Shown piece by piece: positions 21,001 to 29,600 of a stretch of 64,000 bases of DNA. The DNA lies in NCBI GenBank assembly GCA_013407085.1, contig JACCGJ010005793.1, positions 1 through 64,000 on the forward strand, in the 5' to 3' direction. How positions within the stretch are numbered: position 1 is the stretch's first letter; every line of letters begins with the position of its first letter. The DNA comes from Atriophallophorus winterbourni. Lineage: Eukaryota > Platyhelminthes > Trematoda > Plagiorchiida > Microphallidae. The notes under the pieces were generated by a model. The model was not told the origin of the DNA. It ran no database searches and saw nothing but the letters and a program-made list of their open reading frames with translations. The translations under genes and the position numbers were made by a program.

Positions 21001-21279
21001 TAGTGAGCGGGCTAGTCCAAGCTGTTGTTCTGGTTGTTGCAGGGTGCGGACATTGAACGATGCAAGCCTAATAGGGGCGCGCGGTCGGAGGAGAGCGTTG
21101 GGTATCGACACCTGTCTAAGGACAGTTGGCTGCGACGGAATGCGTCCAGCATTGATGGTCCGAAGTGCATCAGGGAGAGAGGGTGAGGGGATGATGTGTG
21201 TTTGCGAAGTGGGTTCTGGAGAATAGCTTTCGAAGGTAGTAGTCGTAGTGATAGTATGCGGCGTTGTCATCATCGTCAT
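18091..21279 (-). CDS. RTE-clade endonuclease-reverse transcriptase, intact (1062 aa)
   Basis: Single polyprotein for target-primed retrotransposition. After a Thr/Ser/Pro-rich start of about 65 residues, the endonuclease domain shows IRLASFNVRTLQQ near 70, CCLSETRLRD near 103, VVLAGDLNARVG near 228, LDHIAISYRWR near 300 and DSDHALVCATI near 325. The RT domain shows LLKRHKAPGPDELHPVFF near 560, VIPVHKKGARNECCNYRGIS near 610, GFRPGRGCVDQIFVLRQ near 655, motif A FLDIRAAFDSVD near 685, GVRQGCPISPFLFNFAIED near 742 and the catalytic LDYADDIALLGED near 790. C-terminal blocks are LLYGSECWTVRSEDVRRLEV and RLRWLGHVLRMKPERLP. No terminal C2H2 finger is seen, unlike subfamily B here. The frame is unbroken and the catalytic motifs are present. 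Confidence 0.94.
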   Translation of the reverse strand: MTMMTTPHTITTTTTFESYSPEPTSQTHIIPSPSLPDALRTINAGRIPSQPTVLRQVSIPNALLRPRAPIRLASFNVRTLQQPEQQLGLARSLETLGIDICCLSETRLRDTDSVLQLSSPMPRGSRFYLRVSSDPVASSAGLAGVGIILSQKAETSLIDWIPVNSRLCAARFQGYSRVNKHSDERRNLFVISAYAPTNCGADEVKDEFYEELRSLLTKARRGDIVVLAGDLNARVGCIAHSERFLGGKYGMSDDRTDNGERLLSFCDDHRLFLVSTNFRHSKRQLATWRSPSQRTWAQLDHIAISYRWRGSVKNCRSYWSTSVDSDHALVCATINLQFGGKPKQKRPKLDTNALSLPETKARFRDTLSVSLSKDRPVELDRHWHYFKQALYDSATKCCKVTRQPSHRWVSAESFMLLEQRRAIPSGLEYEDDRKCLRLLIKDSLRRDRESWWKERASEMERASAMSNMRRLYQLIRVCGPRPQGLSETILEDDGSRTTSPHRRLERWREYFSQQFNQHRPSDTADIPQSTLQWSVSLAPPSVEEIRREIQLLKRHKAPGPDELHPVFFKEGGEAVVAELRELFSKVWVDERVPASWGESLVIPVHKKGARNECCNYRGISLIPVVAKILVAILLRRLTPIREGTSREEQAGFRPGRGCVDQIFVLRQLLEHRHLYQRPTIVVFLDIRAAFDSVDRSALWNCLLRNGIPSKYVAILKDLYAHSIGRVRAYDSLSMPFSTTTGVRQGCPISPFLFNFAIEDVLRSALSSFSTGGVELLPGERIMDLDYADDIALLGEDPTFIQQALDMMAMEASKYGLFFSPSKSKVLLQDWSGELPNFAINDRILDHVEQFKYLGSLVVAGGRIEKEITSRIAKARLAFAQLKCLWKRRDLSLGIKGRIYSTSVRTVLLYGSECWTVRSEDVRRLEVFDQRCLRRIAHVRWQHHVCNSEVRRRVLGSNGTSLQTAINRRRLRWLGHVLRMKPERLPRRALYASAGTDWKKVAGGQPLTWKSGLKRLTSGLARVGRARLPGWGAREGESVWLDTLATMAMNRHQWKECIISITP

Positions 21280-21845
21280 TCGTTGAACGTAGGCATGATA
21301 CTACCCGGTTGCCTACACCGAAGTAGGGGAGATTTCGTTTAGGGGGTCCCACCCCGAGCCTTTAGCGCGATGGCTTTACCCACAAGGCAGTGGAGCGAGA
21401 GAGGTTCGCACCTATCGGTGGCCGGTGACCGACGAAGCGGTTCATACGCCCTTTTCTGGGAATTTCCAGTTCGGAGCCCGATAACCCCGTTGATAGGTTG
21501 GTGACTGCAGTTTTTGCCTGTGCACCATACAATGTCCTTGGAGGACAAGGGGCAGTGACTTTTGAAGCGGCGAGTCACATCCGCCGCGTCGTGGTGTCAT
21601 CATTGGATTTTTGTGGCTTTTTATAGGGAGAACGCTTGCCAGGCGAAAACCCACCACACCCTCAGACACCACCGCCGAACCTTTCGCTGAGCTCGGGGAA
21701 CCGAGCCCACCCAGCTGGCACCATCGTGGAGTATTTCGGTAAGCCAGCCAACTGCAAAAGATATCGATTTGAAATAAACTGGGTTCTGGGTTTGTAGACC
21801 GCTCGGTGATTGGTTTTATCAACTGTACCATGGATATACATCATA
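21280..21845 (-). promoter_or_regulatory. 5' leader of the RTE element
   Basis: Non-coding leader upstream of the RTE start codon. It contains several short open frames, but none has recognisable content. Elements of this clade carry their promoter, and sometimes a self-cleaving HDV-like ribozyme, here. I could not fold it by eye and make no claim beyond position. Confidence 0.5.
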
Positions 21846-21929
21846 AGCTAATGATCTTTTCCAAGCACTGAACAGTCCGATTCGAGAGATACAAGCTCTC
21901 CTTCGGTATAGTCACAACGATAGGTATAA

Positions 21930-22500
21930 TGGTATGAAAACGCGAGCCTGATCCAGGCAAAGTGCCGCACAATCAGAGACTGCACGTGGGCTAAGTCACA
22001 GCGATAGGCAGTACTCAGATGATCGGCGGTATTTGCACGCCGACGGTTTTATCTACGATTAGCAGCCGAGAGCAGTAACTGCTCTCCACCGCTTGCAGAC
22101 GAAGCTCTACACAGTGCCTCCAAGTGAACGGTTAAGAGCAAGTTTTTTGTTAACCCGTAGGGTCAATGCCAATAGCTTTCATATCTCGTTTACAAACGTT
22201 TTTGTGTCGCAAGTGCGGTACGACGATTTCATATTCTGTACAAATGACCCGGCCAGTGTAGGCGGCGCTGTTGTAGTTGGTCTATAGATCAGCTTTTGAA
22301 AGCACCTTAACATTCTCACAGCGATAGACATGCACGTGGTATACAATACTGTCAGGTTGCCCAGGCATAGACAGATATTGGAAAGGACAATAGCAACGGT
22401 AGTGAGGCACCAGCCTATTTTCTTATGCAGCTCATTACAGGTGGCGAATTAATTTAACACGGTGTTAGCTTCACAGCATTTAAGTGTTGCAGATCGCACA
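21930..22500 (+). mobile_element. SINE-like element S, copy 1, interrupted
   Basis: The start GGTATGAAAACGCGAGCCTG, then CAGGCAAAGTGCCGCACAA and CTGCACGTGGGCTAA, matches the minus-strand SINE at 27805-28038. After 21995 the match stops. It resumes at about 22343 (ACTGTCAGGTTGCCCAGGCA) and continues to about 22497 (CGAATTAATTTAACACGG, GCACATC). The break holds an RTE-like fragment (22008-22315). The sequence TCACAGCGATAG flanks the insert at 21996-22007 and 22316-22327. Confidence 0.7.
22008..22315 (-). pseudogene. RTE-like (subfamily B) fragment inside SINE S
   Basis: From about 22080 to 22310 the sequence matches the minus-strand RTE-like copy at 58150-58455: GCTTGCAGACGA, AGAGCAAGTTTTTT, CTTTCATATCTCGTTT, CGCAAGTGCGGTACGAC, GGCGGCGCTGT and AGCTTTTGAAAGCACCTT. 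The encoded protein corresponds to the C-terminal RT block (LRQHRLRW to SLWRHCVKRRLQA), with many breaks. Confidence 0.72.
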
Positions 22501-22529
22501 TCCGTATCGATTTTAGTATGCATGTACGT

Positions 22530-22612
22530 ATATATGAAGTCACAAGCCAGGATCCAGGCAGAGTGCCACACCGTCACAGATTGTACGTGTGCTAAGATAC
22601 TGTCAGGTTGCT
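22530..22612 (+). repeat. SINE-like element S, partial copy
   Basis: TATGAAGTCACAAGCCAGGA, then CCAGGCAGAGTGCCACACC, GTACGTGTGCTAAG and ACTGTCAGGTTGC follow the first half of the SINE at 27805-28038. It stops near 22612. Confidence 0.65.
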
Positions 22613-22754
22613 TATTCTAGTCTTATTACAGCAACTGAAATTTAATCGTTTGTATAAATCTTGTTTACTTCGTTTAATGAAATTATGCATTGTATTGGAT
22701 AATATTTGCGACTGTTTGGCGAATCATATTGATAAAAATAAAGTTTGTAATCAA

Positions 22755-22795
22755 TCGGATAGAGCAGAAGCTTCGCCACACCAAGGGTGTCAGTA
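22755..22795 (-). ncRNA. Remnant of Penelope-type hammerhead motif (family C)
   Basis: Read on the minus strand, CACCCTTGGT is followed by GTGGCGAAGCTTCTG. This resembles the first half of the motif at 38467-38510 (TTGGT, CTGACGA, A, GCTTCTG), but the core is CT-to-GT changed and the GAAACGTT half is lost. It lies downstream (minus strand) of the Penelope endonuclease fragment at 23041-23270, which is the expected position. Confidence 0.5.
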
Positions 22796-23040
22796 CTATC
22801 AGAGATCTGGTTTAATATGTTGTGGTGCTCACAATCACATAACTTACACATCAGATCTGGTTTAAATTGTTATCACATGACAAATGGTAAGCTGGTTAAA
22901 AACTTTACAGGCTACGATGGGGACTGATCTTTTTAAGATAGACATGCTATGTAATCCCTTAACTGTTTTTGACGTGCGCAAGTGTAAGTGACATATGCTG
23001 ACCGATTGGCTTACTTGCGTAATCCGTGCGCATACCATGG

Positions 23041-23270
23041 GTCCCACGCGTGAGTGTTAATCCGCTGCAGAACCGGAGGCAAGATTGTAGAGACATCAGC
23101 CCCATTTAACTTGTTTGCCGCGTTCCAACCTTCTTTTTTCGTCTCAACCGCCTTATCGTGAAGTCGTTCTTTGTATGGTTTTGTCCCCGCCTCATCACTT
23201 CTGCATTAACAAGATCAATGCTATGACCTGTGTCAGGTACGCGTTCAGCTAGGGCTCAATAATTGATCAG
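23041..23270 (-). pseudogene. Penelope-like element, GIY-YIG endonuclease C-terminal fragment
   Basis: The minus-strand translation gives ALAERVPDTGHSIDLVNAEV and, after a frameshift, ANKLNGADVSTILPPVLQRI. The TGH-x-ID-xx-NA block followed by a Leu/Glu-rich helix and a short tail is the end of the GIY-YIG endonuclease region of Penelope-like retroelements. The fragment at 31195-31390 has the same blocks (KGHCVDLDNAEIF, NKVDGTEISTTW). No RT domain was found beside it. Confidence 0.65.
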
Positions 23271-23349
23271 TGATTAATATTCACTGGAATTGCCTAACGA
23301 TTGCCATTTTGTGTTCCCATGTCCTAGTACTTTGTTCATCATCAACATG

Positions 23350-23985
23350 GATCGCCTATAATCTATAGAAGATTAGGCACAATCACACTTTAACGAGGTA
23401 TTTACACCTCGAATCAAACATGCGTTTAATCAAGTGTTCTGAAAGATTAGAGCGACATCAGAATGATAGCTTCCTTGCTGCTTTCATTGTCACGCGTCAT
23501 AACTAGCTTTCCTCGTCAATACAATGGGCAACATACAAAGTTAAATAAACACTCCAAGAATATGTCTACGATAAGACTGCCGCTGAACATGATGTCACGC
23601 CATATCACTAACAGTCCATTGTGAATTCTGATCTCTTTGGTCCCGACCTGAAAGACTGACTTTTGCTAGTTTAAGAGTCAAAGCTTTCATCTGCTTGAGC
23701 CAAGTCAGATTCTGGCCACCCTTACAGCGACGCTATTCCGAGTTAGGGATGGCAAACCAAACCGCGTTAGGAAAACGATTATCATTTGTTGCCTAACCAG
23801 CGAAGTCTATGTATGTTGACTTGATTTTCAATATCTACGTGGCTACTAAAGATTTTATTACGGATATTTGCATTACTTATCCGATTGTCGATGACCCGCA
23901 GACGTCTTAACTCTTCTTTTCTCAGTGTCCAAGTTTCACATCCGTAGAGTCAAACCGTGTGAACTTTAGCCCTTGAGCTTTAGAA
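23350..23985 (-). pseudogene. RTE-like (subfamily A) C-terminus and 3' UTR, copy 1
   Basis: Minus-strand pieces: AKVHTV-stop-LYGCETWTLRKEELRRL and VIDNRISNANI from 23985 to 23860, HRLRWLG near 23805, and GGQNLTWLKQMKALTLKLAK then DQRDQNSQWTVSDMA to about 23590. These follow the RTE block order (YGSECWTVRSEDVRRLEV, RLRWLGH, GGQPLTWKSGLKRL, WLDTLATMA). Downstream sequence 23350-23590 matches 24390-24640, so it is the shared 3' UTR. Confidence 0.68.
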
Positions 23986-24389
23986 AAAAAGTACTGTGTT
24001 ATCTGAAAGTTTGCCCGATATATATTCTCGAGAAATCCTTGCAGCTTGAAGGTATCTTATCCTTGAGATGTTTGAAGAAGAATCTCCCCCTTTTATACGT
24101 TACTCGTATATCTTCATTATTCAAAATTCTGTTTCCCTCTGACAGATCTTCCACATAAGATATAGAAACTGTCGCTCGGCAATCTAATTTTCGTTTTAGT
24201 AGTGAGTATCTTACCCGTTTCAATTGTCGCTTGATTAGGCTGATGACTAACTTCTTGGAAATTATACAATCATCATCATCATAGACAGCATTACACCGGT
24301 AGCACGTACCGAATGCTTAACAGCCATACAACCATGAAAAAGTAAAATCCTAAAAATGGGGAAGGGTGGAGCTTAAATTGCTACGGATT
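23986..24389. other. Unassigned interval
   Basis: Between the two RTE 3' ends. A minus-strand open frame at 23999-24223 has no recognisable motif. Nothing else seen. Confidence 0.3.
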
Positions 24390-24852
24390 CTATAGAAGAG
24401 CAAGCACAAACAAACTGGGAAGCGGTGCCTACACCTCGAACGGAACATGCATTCAAACAAGTTTCGTGGACGAGTAGAGCGACATCAGCATGGCAGCTTC
24501 CTTGCGGCTTTTACTGTCATCCATCATAACTAGCTTTTCTGGTCACTCAGCTTGATAACATACAAGGTTAAGCAAACACTTCCAGAAGACGCTAAGTGCA
24601 AGACCGCCATTGAACACGGTTTCGGGACATACCATGAAGCGGAACTAGCCATCGCTATATCTGGTCGCGGGGACACCAGCCTGAAAGACGCGCTGCGCCG
24701 ACTTTGGAGAGGTTATTAGTTGGGGTTTTTAACTGCCTATGCCATGTAACGACGAGATTTACGCCAATCAGGATGTGGCGTCGTTTTGGAAGTCGGTGGT
24801 CCGGCATTCGTAAAACGACCCAACCAGCGTAACCTATGAACAAATTATACAA
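24390..24852 (-). pseudogene. RTE-like (subfamily A) C-terminus and 3' UTR, copy 2
   Basis: At 24852-24655 the minus strand encodes GYAGWVVLRMPDHRLPKRR, then LVVTWHRQLKTP and GAARLSGWCPRDQ. These match the RLRWLGHVLRM, QPLTWKSGLK and RARLPGWGARE blocks of the intact RTE. The following 24640-24390 parallels 23590-23350 (GCAGCTTCCTTGC, CATAACTAGCTTT, GACATCAG), giving a second copy of the same 3' end in the same orientation about 1 kb away. Confidence 0.7.
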
Positions 24853-24954
24853 TATTCTGTTTCATTTCTACCGCCTTACATTCACATCTTCGCAACACAG
24901 TTTATTCTCGGATTCTTTTCGTTTTTAGGTAGTTTCTTTCATTTTAGCAGCGCA

Positions 24955-26123
24955 ATGGCACTTCATGCATTCACGCAATTGGTGAGTTCCCTCAATCTTA
25001 ATGATTCGTCAGGGTATATGTAAAGAGCTGTTAGACTCCATTGAACGTTTAAAATGGTCGGAACCCTCGGAAATACAAAAGAAAGCTATACCACCCGCTC
25101 TTCGTGGAAGAGATGTCGTTGGGTTGGCTGAAACCGGTTCTGGAAAGACAGCCTCGTTTGCTATTCCGATTTTGCAAGATCTCATACGTAAGCCAAAGCA
25201 TAACTTTGCTTTGGTACTTACACCAACCAGAGAGTTGGCTATCCAATTGAAAAGCCAGTTTTTAGATCTTGCGGAGGCTTATGGATTGAAGGTACTGTGC
25301 CTTGTCGGTGGGCAACATGTTGAAGATCAAGTGAAGGAATTGAAATCGTCTAAGTACCACGTGATTGTTGGAACTCCCGGAAGAATAGTCTTTCATCTGG
25401 AAAACACGAAAGAACTCAGACTAAATCGAATACATCATCTGGTACTTGACGAAGCTGATCAAATGCTAGATGACGTTTTTGAGAATCAATTAGAGTTCAT
25501 ATTGAGCAAGCTTCCCGCGACTTACCGGGCACATCTTTATTCGGCGACGCTATCACCCCGAGTATGTGTTTGTGTCATGCTAATTTTTTAGGTTCAGAAG
25601 ATCCAACAAATCTGCACAAAATCACCGATAATCGTGGAAGCATGTTCAGAATATAATCGTGTCGAGAAGTTGGATCACGCTTTTGTTTTCATTCCAGATC
25701 AGGAGCGCGATGCCTACCTTTTTCATTTACTCTTGACTGTGACATCAAAGGTAAGTGCCACAAGTGTAACTGGGTGCAAAATGCAAACACACCAACTCTA
25801 GTTTGCCTTAATAGCCATCGAGCTGTTCCAAAGGATCACCGCACGCGTAGCACTTTTGCCGTCACTCGAATAAAATTTCACCGCCAATACCTATTCTATT
25901 TGGTTTTTTTCTAGACCGCTGATGTCAACCGGACTATCGTCTTCACAACCACATGGCGGGAATCATTCAGGATAGCGTTTATGTTAAAGGCGCTGTCCAA
26001 CACACTTGGAACCTCTGCAGAACCATTGAATGGAGCAATGCAGCAAGACAAACGTCAAGCTACACTATATAATTTTCGTACAGGAAAAACCTCCATCTTG
26101 GTTGCCACTGATCTCGCTGCCAG
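24955..26123 (+). CDS. DDX47: DEAD-box RNA helicase, DDX47/RRP3-like (four exons, 3' part not found)
   Basis: ATP-dependent RNA helicase; the family acts in nucleolar pre-rRNA processing (18S maturation). Exons: 24955-24981, 25013-25561, 25592-25750 and 25915-26123, with GT-AG introns of 31, 30 and 164 nt and consistent phase. The first exon encodes MALHAFTQL, joined to GICKELLDSIERLKW, which restores the helicase N-terminal motif. An ATG at 25001 is inside the first intron and is not the start. Motifs seen: Q motif SEPSEIQ, motif I AETGSGKT, Ia PTRELA, Ib TPGR, II DEAD, III SAT, IV-like TIVFTTTW, and V start ATDLAAR. HLENTKELRLNRIHHLVLDE favours DDX47 over other DEAD-box members. The last exon ends at a good donor after AAR with two bases of the next codon. 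The exons for GLDIP and HRIGRTAR were not found downstream. Either a long intron leaves the window or the gene is truncated. Confidence 0.88.
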
Positions 26124-26391
26124 GTAACGACATTCGGGTGTCTCTTAGTCAACTAATTTAATGTCTCAGATCGCAATTCGTTTTACAAGTTTGCCAACCT
26201 ACTCCGATTCAGTTGCTTAGTTCTCGTACAAGTGTTATCAACTTTACTAAACAAAATATTTGTAAATACTTTATTAAAAATATTGCTTCATGGGGATATT
26301 TGGAGAATGTGTTGTTTATATTTGTGACTACTCATCCGTGTCAAGCCCATCAAACTATTCGCAAAGTTGATCACGACGGTCCATAATGGAA

Positions 26392-26436
26392 GCACTGGAC
26401 TCGAGTTTCGCTCTTATTTGAGCTCATCAGCAGTGC
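26392..26436 (-). ncRNA. Hammerhead ribozyme motif, family A, intact core
   Basis: On the minus strand the order is GCACTG, CTGATGA, GCTC-AAATAA-GAGC, GAAA, CTCGAG, TC, CAGTGC. That gives a 6-bp stem I (GCACTG/CAGTGC), a 4-bp stem II, the invariant CUGAUGA and GAAA core, a helix III of A-CTC/GAG-T with no loop, and cleavage expected after the C at 26398. All conserved core positions match the type I hammerhead. Activity is inferred; such short helix III forms usually need dimers. Confidence 0.88.
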
Positions 26437-26467
26437 ATATCCTATCCCACCCGAAGCGAAAGGATAT

Positions 26468-26511
26468 GCACTGTTGATGAGCTAAATAAGAGCGAAACTC
26501 GAGTCCAGGGT
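26468..26511 (+). ncRNA. Hammerhead motif, family A, mutated core
   Basis: Plus-strand partner of the palindrome: GCACTG, then TTGATGA instead of CTGATGA, GCT-AAATAAG-AGC, GAAA, CTCGAG, TC, and CAGGGT instead of CAGTGC. The first core C is changed and stem I is weakened, so it is probably inactive. Confidence 0.8.
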
Positions 26512-26677
26512 TTCCATTATGGACCGTCCGTGAGCAACTTTGCGATAGATTCAAGATTTTATGGTTGAAAAAGCAATTACTTTACAATAACCATGCAGTT
26601 GAACTATAGGTACAAGTGTATATGTGTATATGTGTGTAGAAAAATTTTAAAATCAAAATAATTCTGGTAACGATAGA

Positions 26678-29600
26678 TTATAAATAGTTCGGGGCATAAT
26701 TTGGATTGGCTCTCAGGAAATCGTCCAGTTTTAATTTAAATATAGAAAAAGTGTTTGAGCTTACCAAATTGGCTGGCAGGGAATTCCAAGCGAAACAAAT
26801 ACGCACAGAATAAAAATACCTGCGGCAGTTCTGATTGGAGTGGGGTATTTCCAACTTGCAGTTGTGACCGCGGTTGTTGCTGGATGTTCGTCGGTGAAAT
26901 AGTATATCCAAAGGGTGGGAAACACTGTTAAGGATTTTGAATGTGAGGAGGAGGTCGGCTCGCAGTCTCCTTTGTGCAAGTGTCGTCAGCTTCAGTTTAC
27001 TTAGTCGGTCAGCGAATGGTAGGTTTTCGAGCCCAATGACCAACTTTGAGGCTCTGTGATATATGCGATCCAATAGTGAAATGTCTTTTTGAAGCCATGG
27101 GGTCCAGGCTTGTGAAGCGTAATCAGTAAGCGGGTGTATGTACGTGTTCATCATCAGAGAAAAACAGCTCTGGGAAAACGTCCGAATATCCGCCTTAACA
27201 CACCGAGCATCCGAGACGCGCGTTTGTAAACGGCTTCGCATTGTAGACCATTTTTCAGGCTACCGCAAATCCAGACACCCAGGTCTTTTTCTTCTTTGGT
27301 GTACTCCAGGATATTGTTGCCAAGCTTGTATGAATGAGAAAAGCTTAGCACACGACCAATGTGCATGATTTGAGACTTCTGCATGTTTAGCGGTAGGTTA
27401 TTTTCAGATAACCACATTTGCACAGCATCCAAGTCACTTTGAAGCACACTGCAATCCTCGGCAGTGCTGATTTTTTTCCATATTTTTATGTCATCTGCGA
27501 ACAGAACCATCTTACTGCCGCGTGGTGTTGGCAGGTCATTCATATAAATCAGAAACAGTATCGGTCCAAGCACGGATCCCTATGGAACACCGCTAGTGAC
27601 GTCGATTTCCTTCGATAGTATACTGTCAACTCGAACCCGTATGTGTCTTTTACTGAGATAGTCTCGCAACAAGTCATACAGTCCTCCAGCAATACCGTGT
27701 TTCTTTAGCTTGTTCAGCAGTAAGTTGTGCTCAACTCTGTCAAAAGCTTTAGAAATGTCAAGGTAGCATGCATGAATACTGCCTCCAGCGTCCACTACAC
27801 TAGTGTGCACTGATGTGCAATCGTGCAGTACTTTATGCTGTGCGGCTAGCACCGTGCTAAATTAATTGGCCAGAGGTAGTGAGCTGCATGCTGATACAAG
27901 CTGGGGTCTCACTACCATTTCCTGTTCTGTTTTCTTCATATCTGCCTAGGCCTGGGCAACCTGACAGTAATATCGCCCACGTGCAGTCTCTGACTGTGCG
28001 GCACTTTGCCTGGATCAGGCTTGTGCTTTCATACCATACCACTACACTAGTCAAGTCGTCCAAACATGTCAGCAAATTAGTTAGACAAGAGCGGTTTCTG
28101 CGAAATCCGTGTTGGGCAATTGTCAAGAGTCCGTTCGATCCCAGGTGGCGCACTACTTCTGCAGTGATTATGCGCTCAAAAACCTTTGAAACCGAAGACA
28201 GCAATGTCACAGACCTGTATTTTTTTTACTTCAGAACGGCATCCACTTTTGTAAATTGGTGTAATTAGTCCCAGCTTCCAATCAATTGGTACCATTCCAA
28301 CTTGAATCAATTCGTTAAACAGACGAGATAAAGGTTCCGAGAGCTGCGCATGACAGCGTTTGAGGAGCCTCGGTGAAATTTCGTCTGGTCCCGGAGATTT
28401 CTTTGCGTTTAACTTTCTTAAGTGCTGCGCAACCACCATCGGAGTAATTAATATTTCACTCAGAGTGGGACGATCATAACGAATGCTTGGTTCCTGTTCG
28501 TGCTCTGTGGATTTCGGTGCAAATACTCCAGCATAAAAGTCTGCTAACAAATCAGCGGTTTGTTCAACGGATTCAGTGAAGCCGGATGAAGTTCTTAGGG
28601 CAAAGACACCTGGTTTGATATTTGTTCTGTCGTTTACAAGTCGATATAAAAGCTTTGGATTCCGATGCATCTGTGAAATCAATTGCGATTGAAAAGCTTG
28701 TTTATCGTCTCGAATCAAGCTGATAACTTTATTTCGCAGTCGTGTAAATTGCATCCAAGAATCAGCTGTATTTGTAGTCTTATGAAACTCCCATGCTATT
28801 GCCCTTTGCTGCATCCACTTTTTGGTCCTGCTACGTAGCTTAAATTTGTTACGTCGAGAATTTTTCTTCGGGACGAGGTTTGAATGTTTCTCCAATATAA
28901 ATTTCAGGTGTTGTAGGAGAGAGCGCCAATGACTGTCTGGATCGGAGTAATCCAACTGTATGAGACTAATGCTTTGAAGCTCTGCACAAAGGGTACGGTA
29001 GTTTACCTTTCTGAAGCATTTCATTCCGTCAAATTTGCGCCTAGCACTACAAACGTAGTAGAATTCTAGGACAACGTGGTCGCTCCGTCCGATCGGCGGT
29101 TTATAGATGATAGTTTCTACAGCGGTAGGATCAGATGTAAGTATCAAGTCCAAGGTAGACGGCCTGTCAGCTCCCCTCATACGAGTAAATCCATTAACGT
29201 GGTTATAGAGGGGTGTGTAATCCAAGACTGCTCGAAGTTCGTGTTCAAATGTCTCTGGTGGATGATCATCACGGTTATATAGCTGGGGAAGGTTGAAGTC
29301 TCCCATTATCAAAATTTGAGTGTTGTATCGCGTTGTTACATAGTGCAAAGCAGTAATCAGTTTATTGTTCAGGTCGAGGTTCGCGGTTGGAGAACGGTAA
29401 ATCACTCCAATAACGCACTGGTCACCAGAAGTAAGAGTTATAGAACACCAAAGCGTGTCGGGTATATCCAGATTTTGGTCATTCATAACTCTGCAAATAA
29501 ATGATTGTTTGCAGTAGAGTGCTGCTCCTCCGCCATCACTCAAACGGTCACGTCGAAATAAAGTCATGCTTGGTAAAGAGAGTTCTAGATCAGAAAACGA

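Larger units (their letters stand above)
17890..21845 (-). mobile_element. RTE-clade LINE, apparently full length
   Basis: On the minus strand there is a leader of about 560 bp (21845-21280), one long ORF (21279-18091) and a short 3' UTR rich in T and A ending near the TA microsatellite. The leader is GC-rich compared with its surroundings and contains CACCACGACGCGGCGGATG-like sequence. The organisation (one ORF with endonuclease and RT, short 3' end) fits the RTE clade, which includes SR2 of schistosomes. No clear target-site duplication was found by eye. Confidence 0.85.
26290..26560. repeat. Head-to-head pair of hammerhead repeats (family A) forming a palindrome
   Basis: Minus-oriented family A sequence (about 26290-26442, including GGAGAATGTGTTGTTTATAT and CATCCGTGTCAAGCCCATC) meets a plus-oriented copy (about 26462-26547). 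The arms from 26355 to 26442 and 26462 to 26547 are complementary over about 87 bp with a few mismatches. The spacer (26443-26461) is about 19 bp. It lies 230 bp after the last found helicase exon. Confidence 0.85.

Noticed and set aside
25001..25591. Single-exon helicase frame beginning at the ATG at 25001
   Set aside because: The ATG lies in a 31-nt intron, and the C-terminal end (CVCVMLIF) is translated from a 30-nt intron. The spliced reading restores conserved sequence on both sides.
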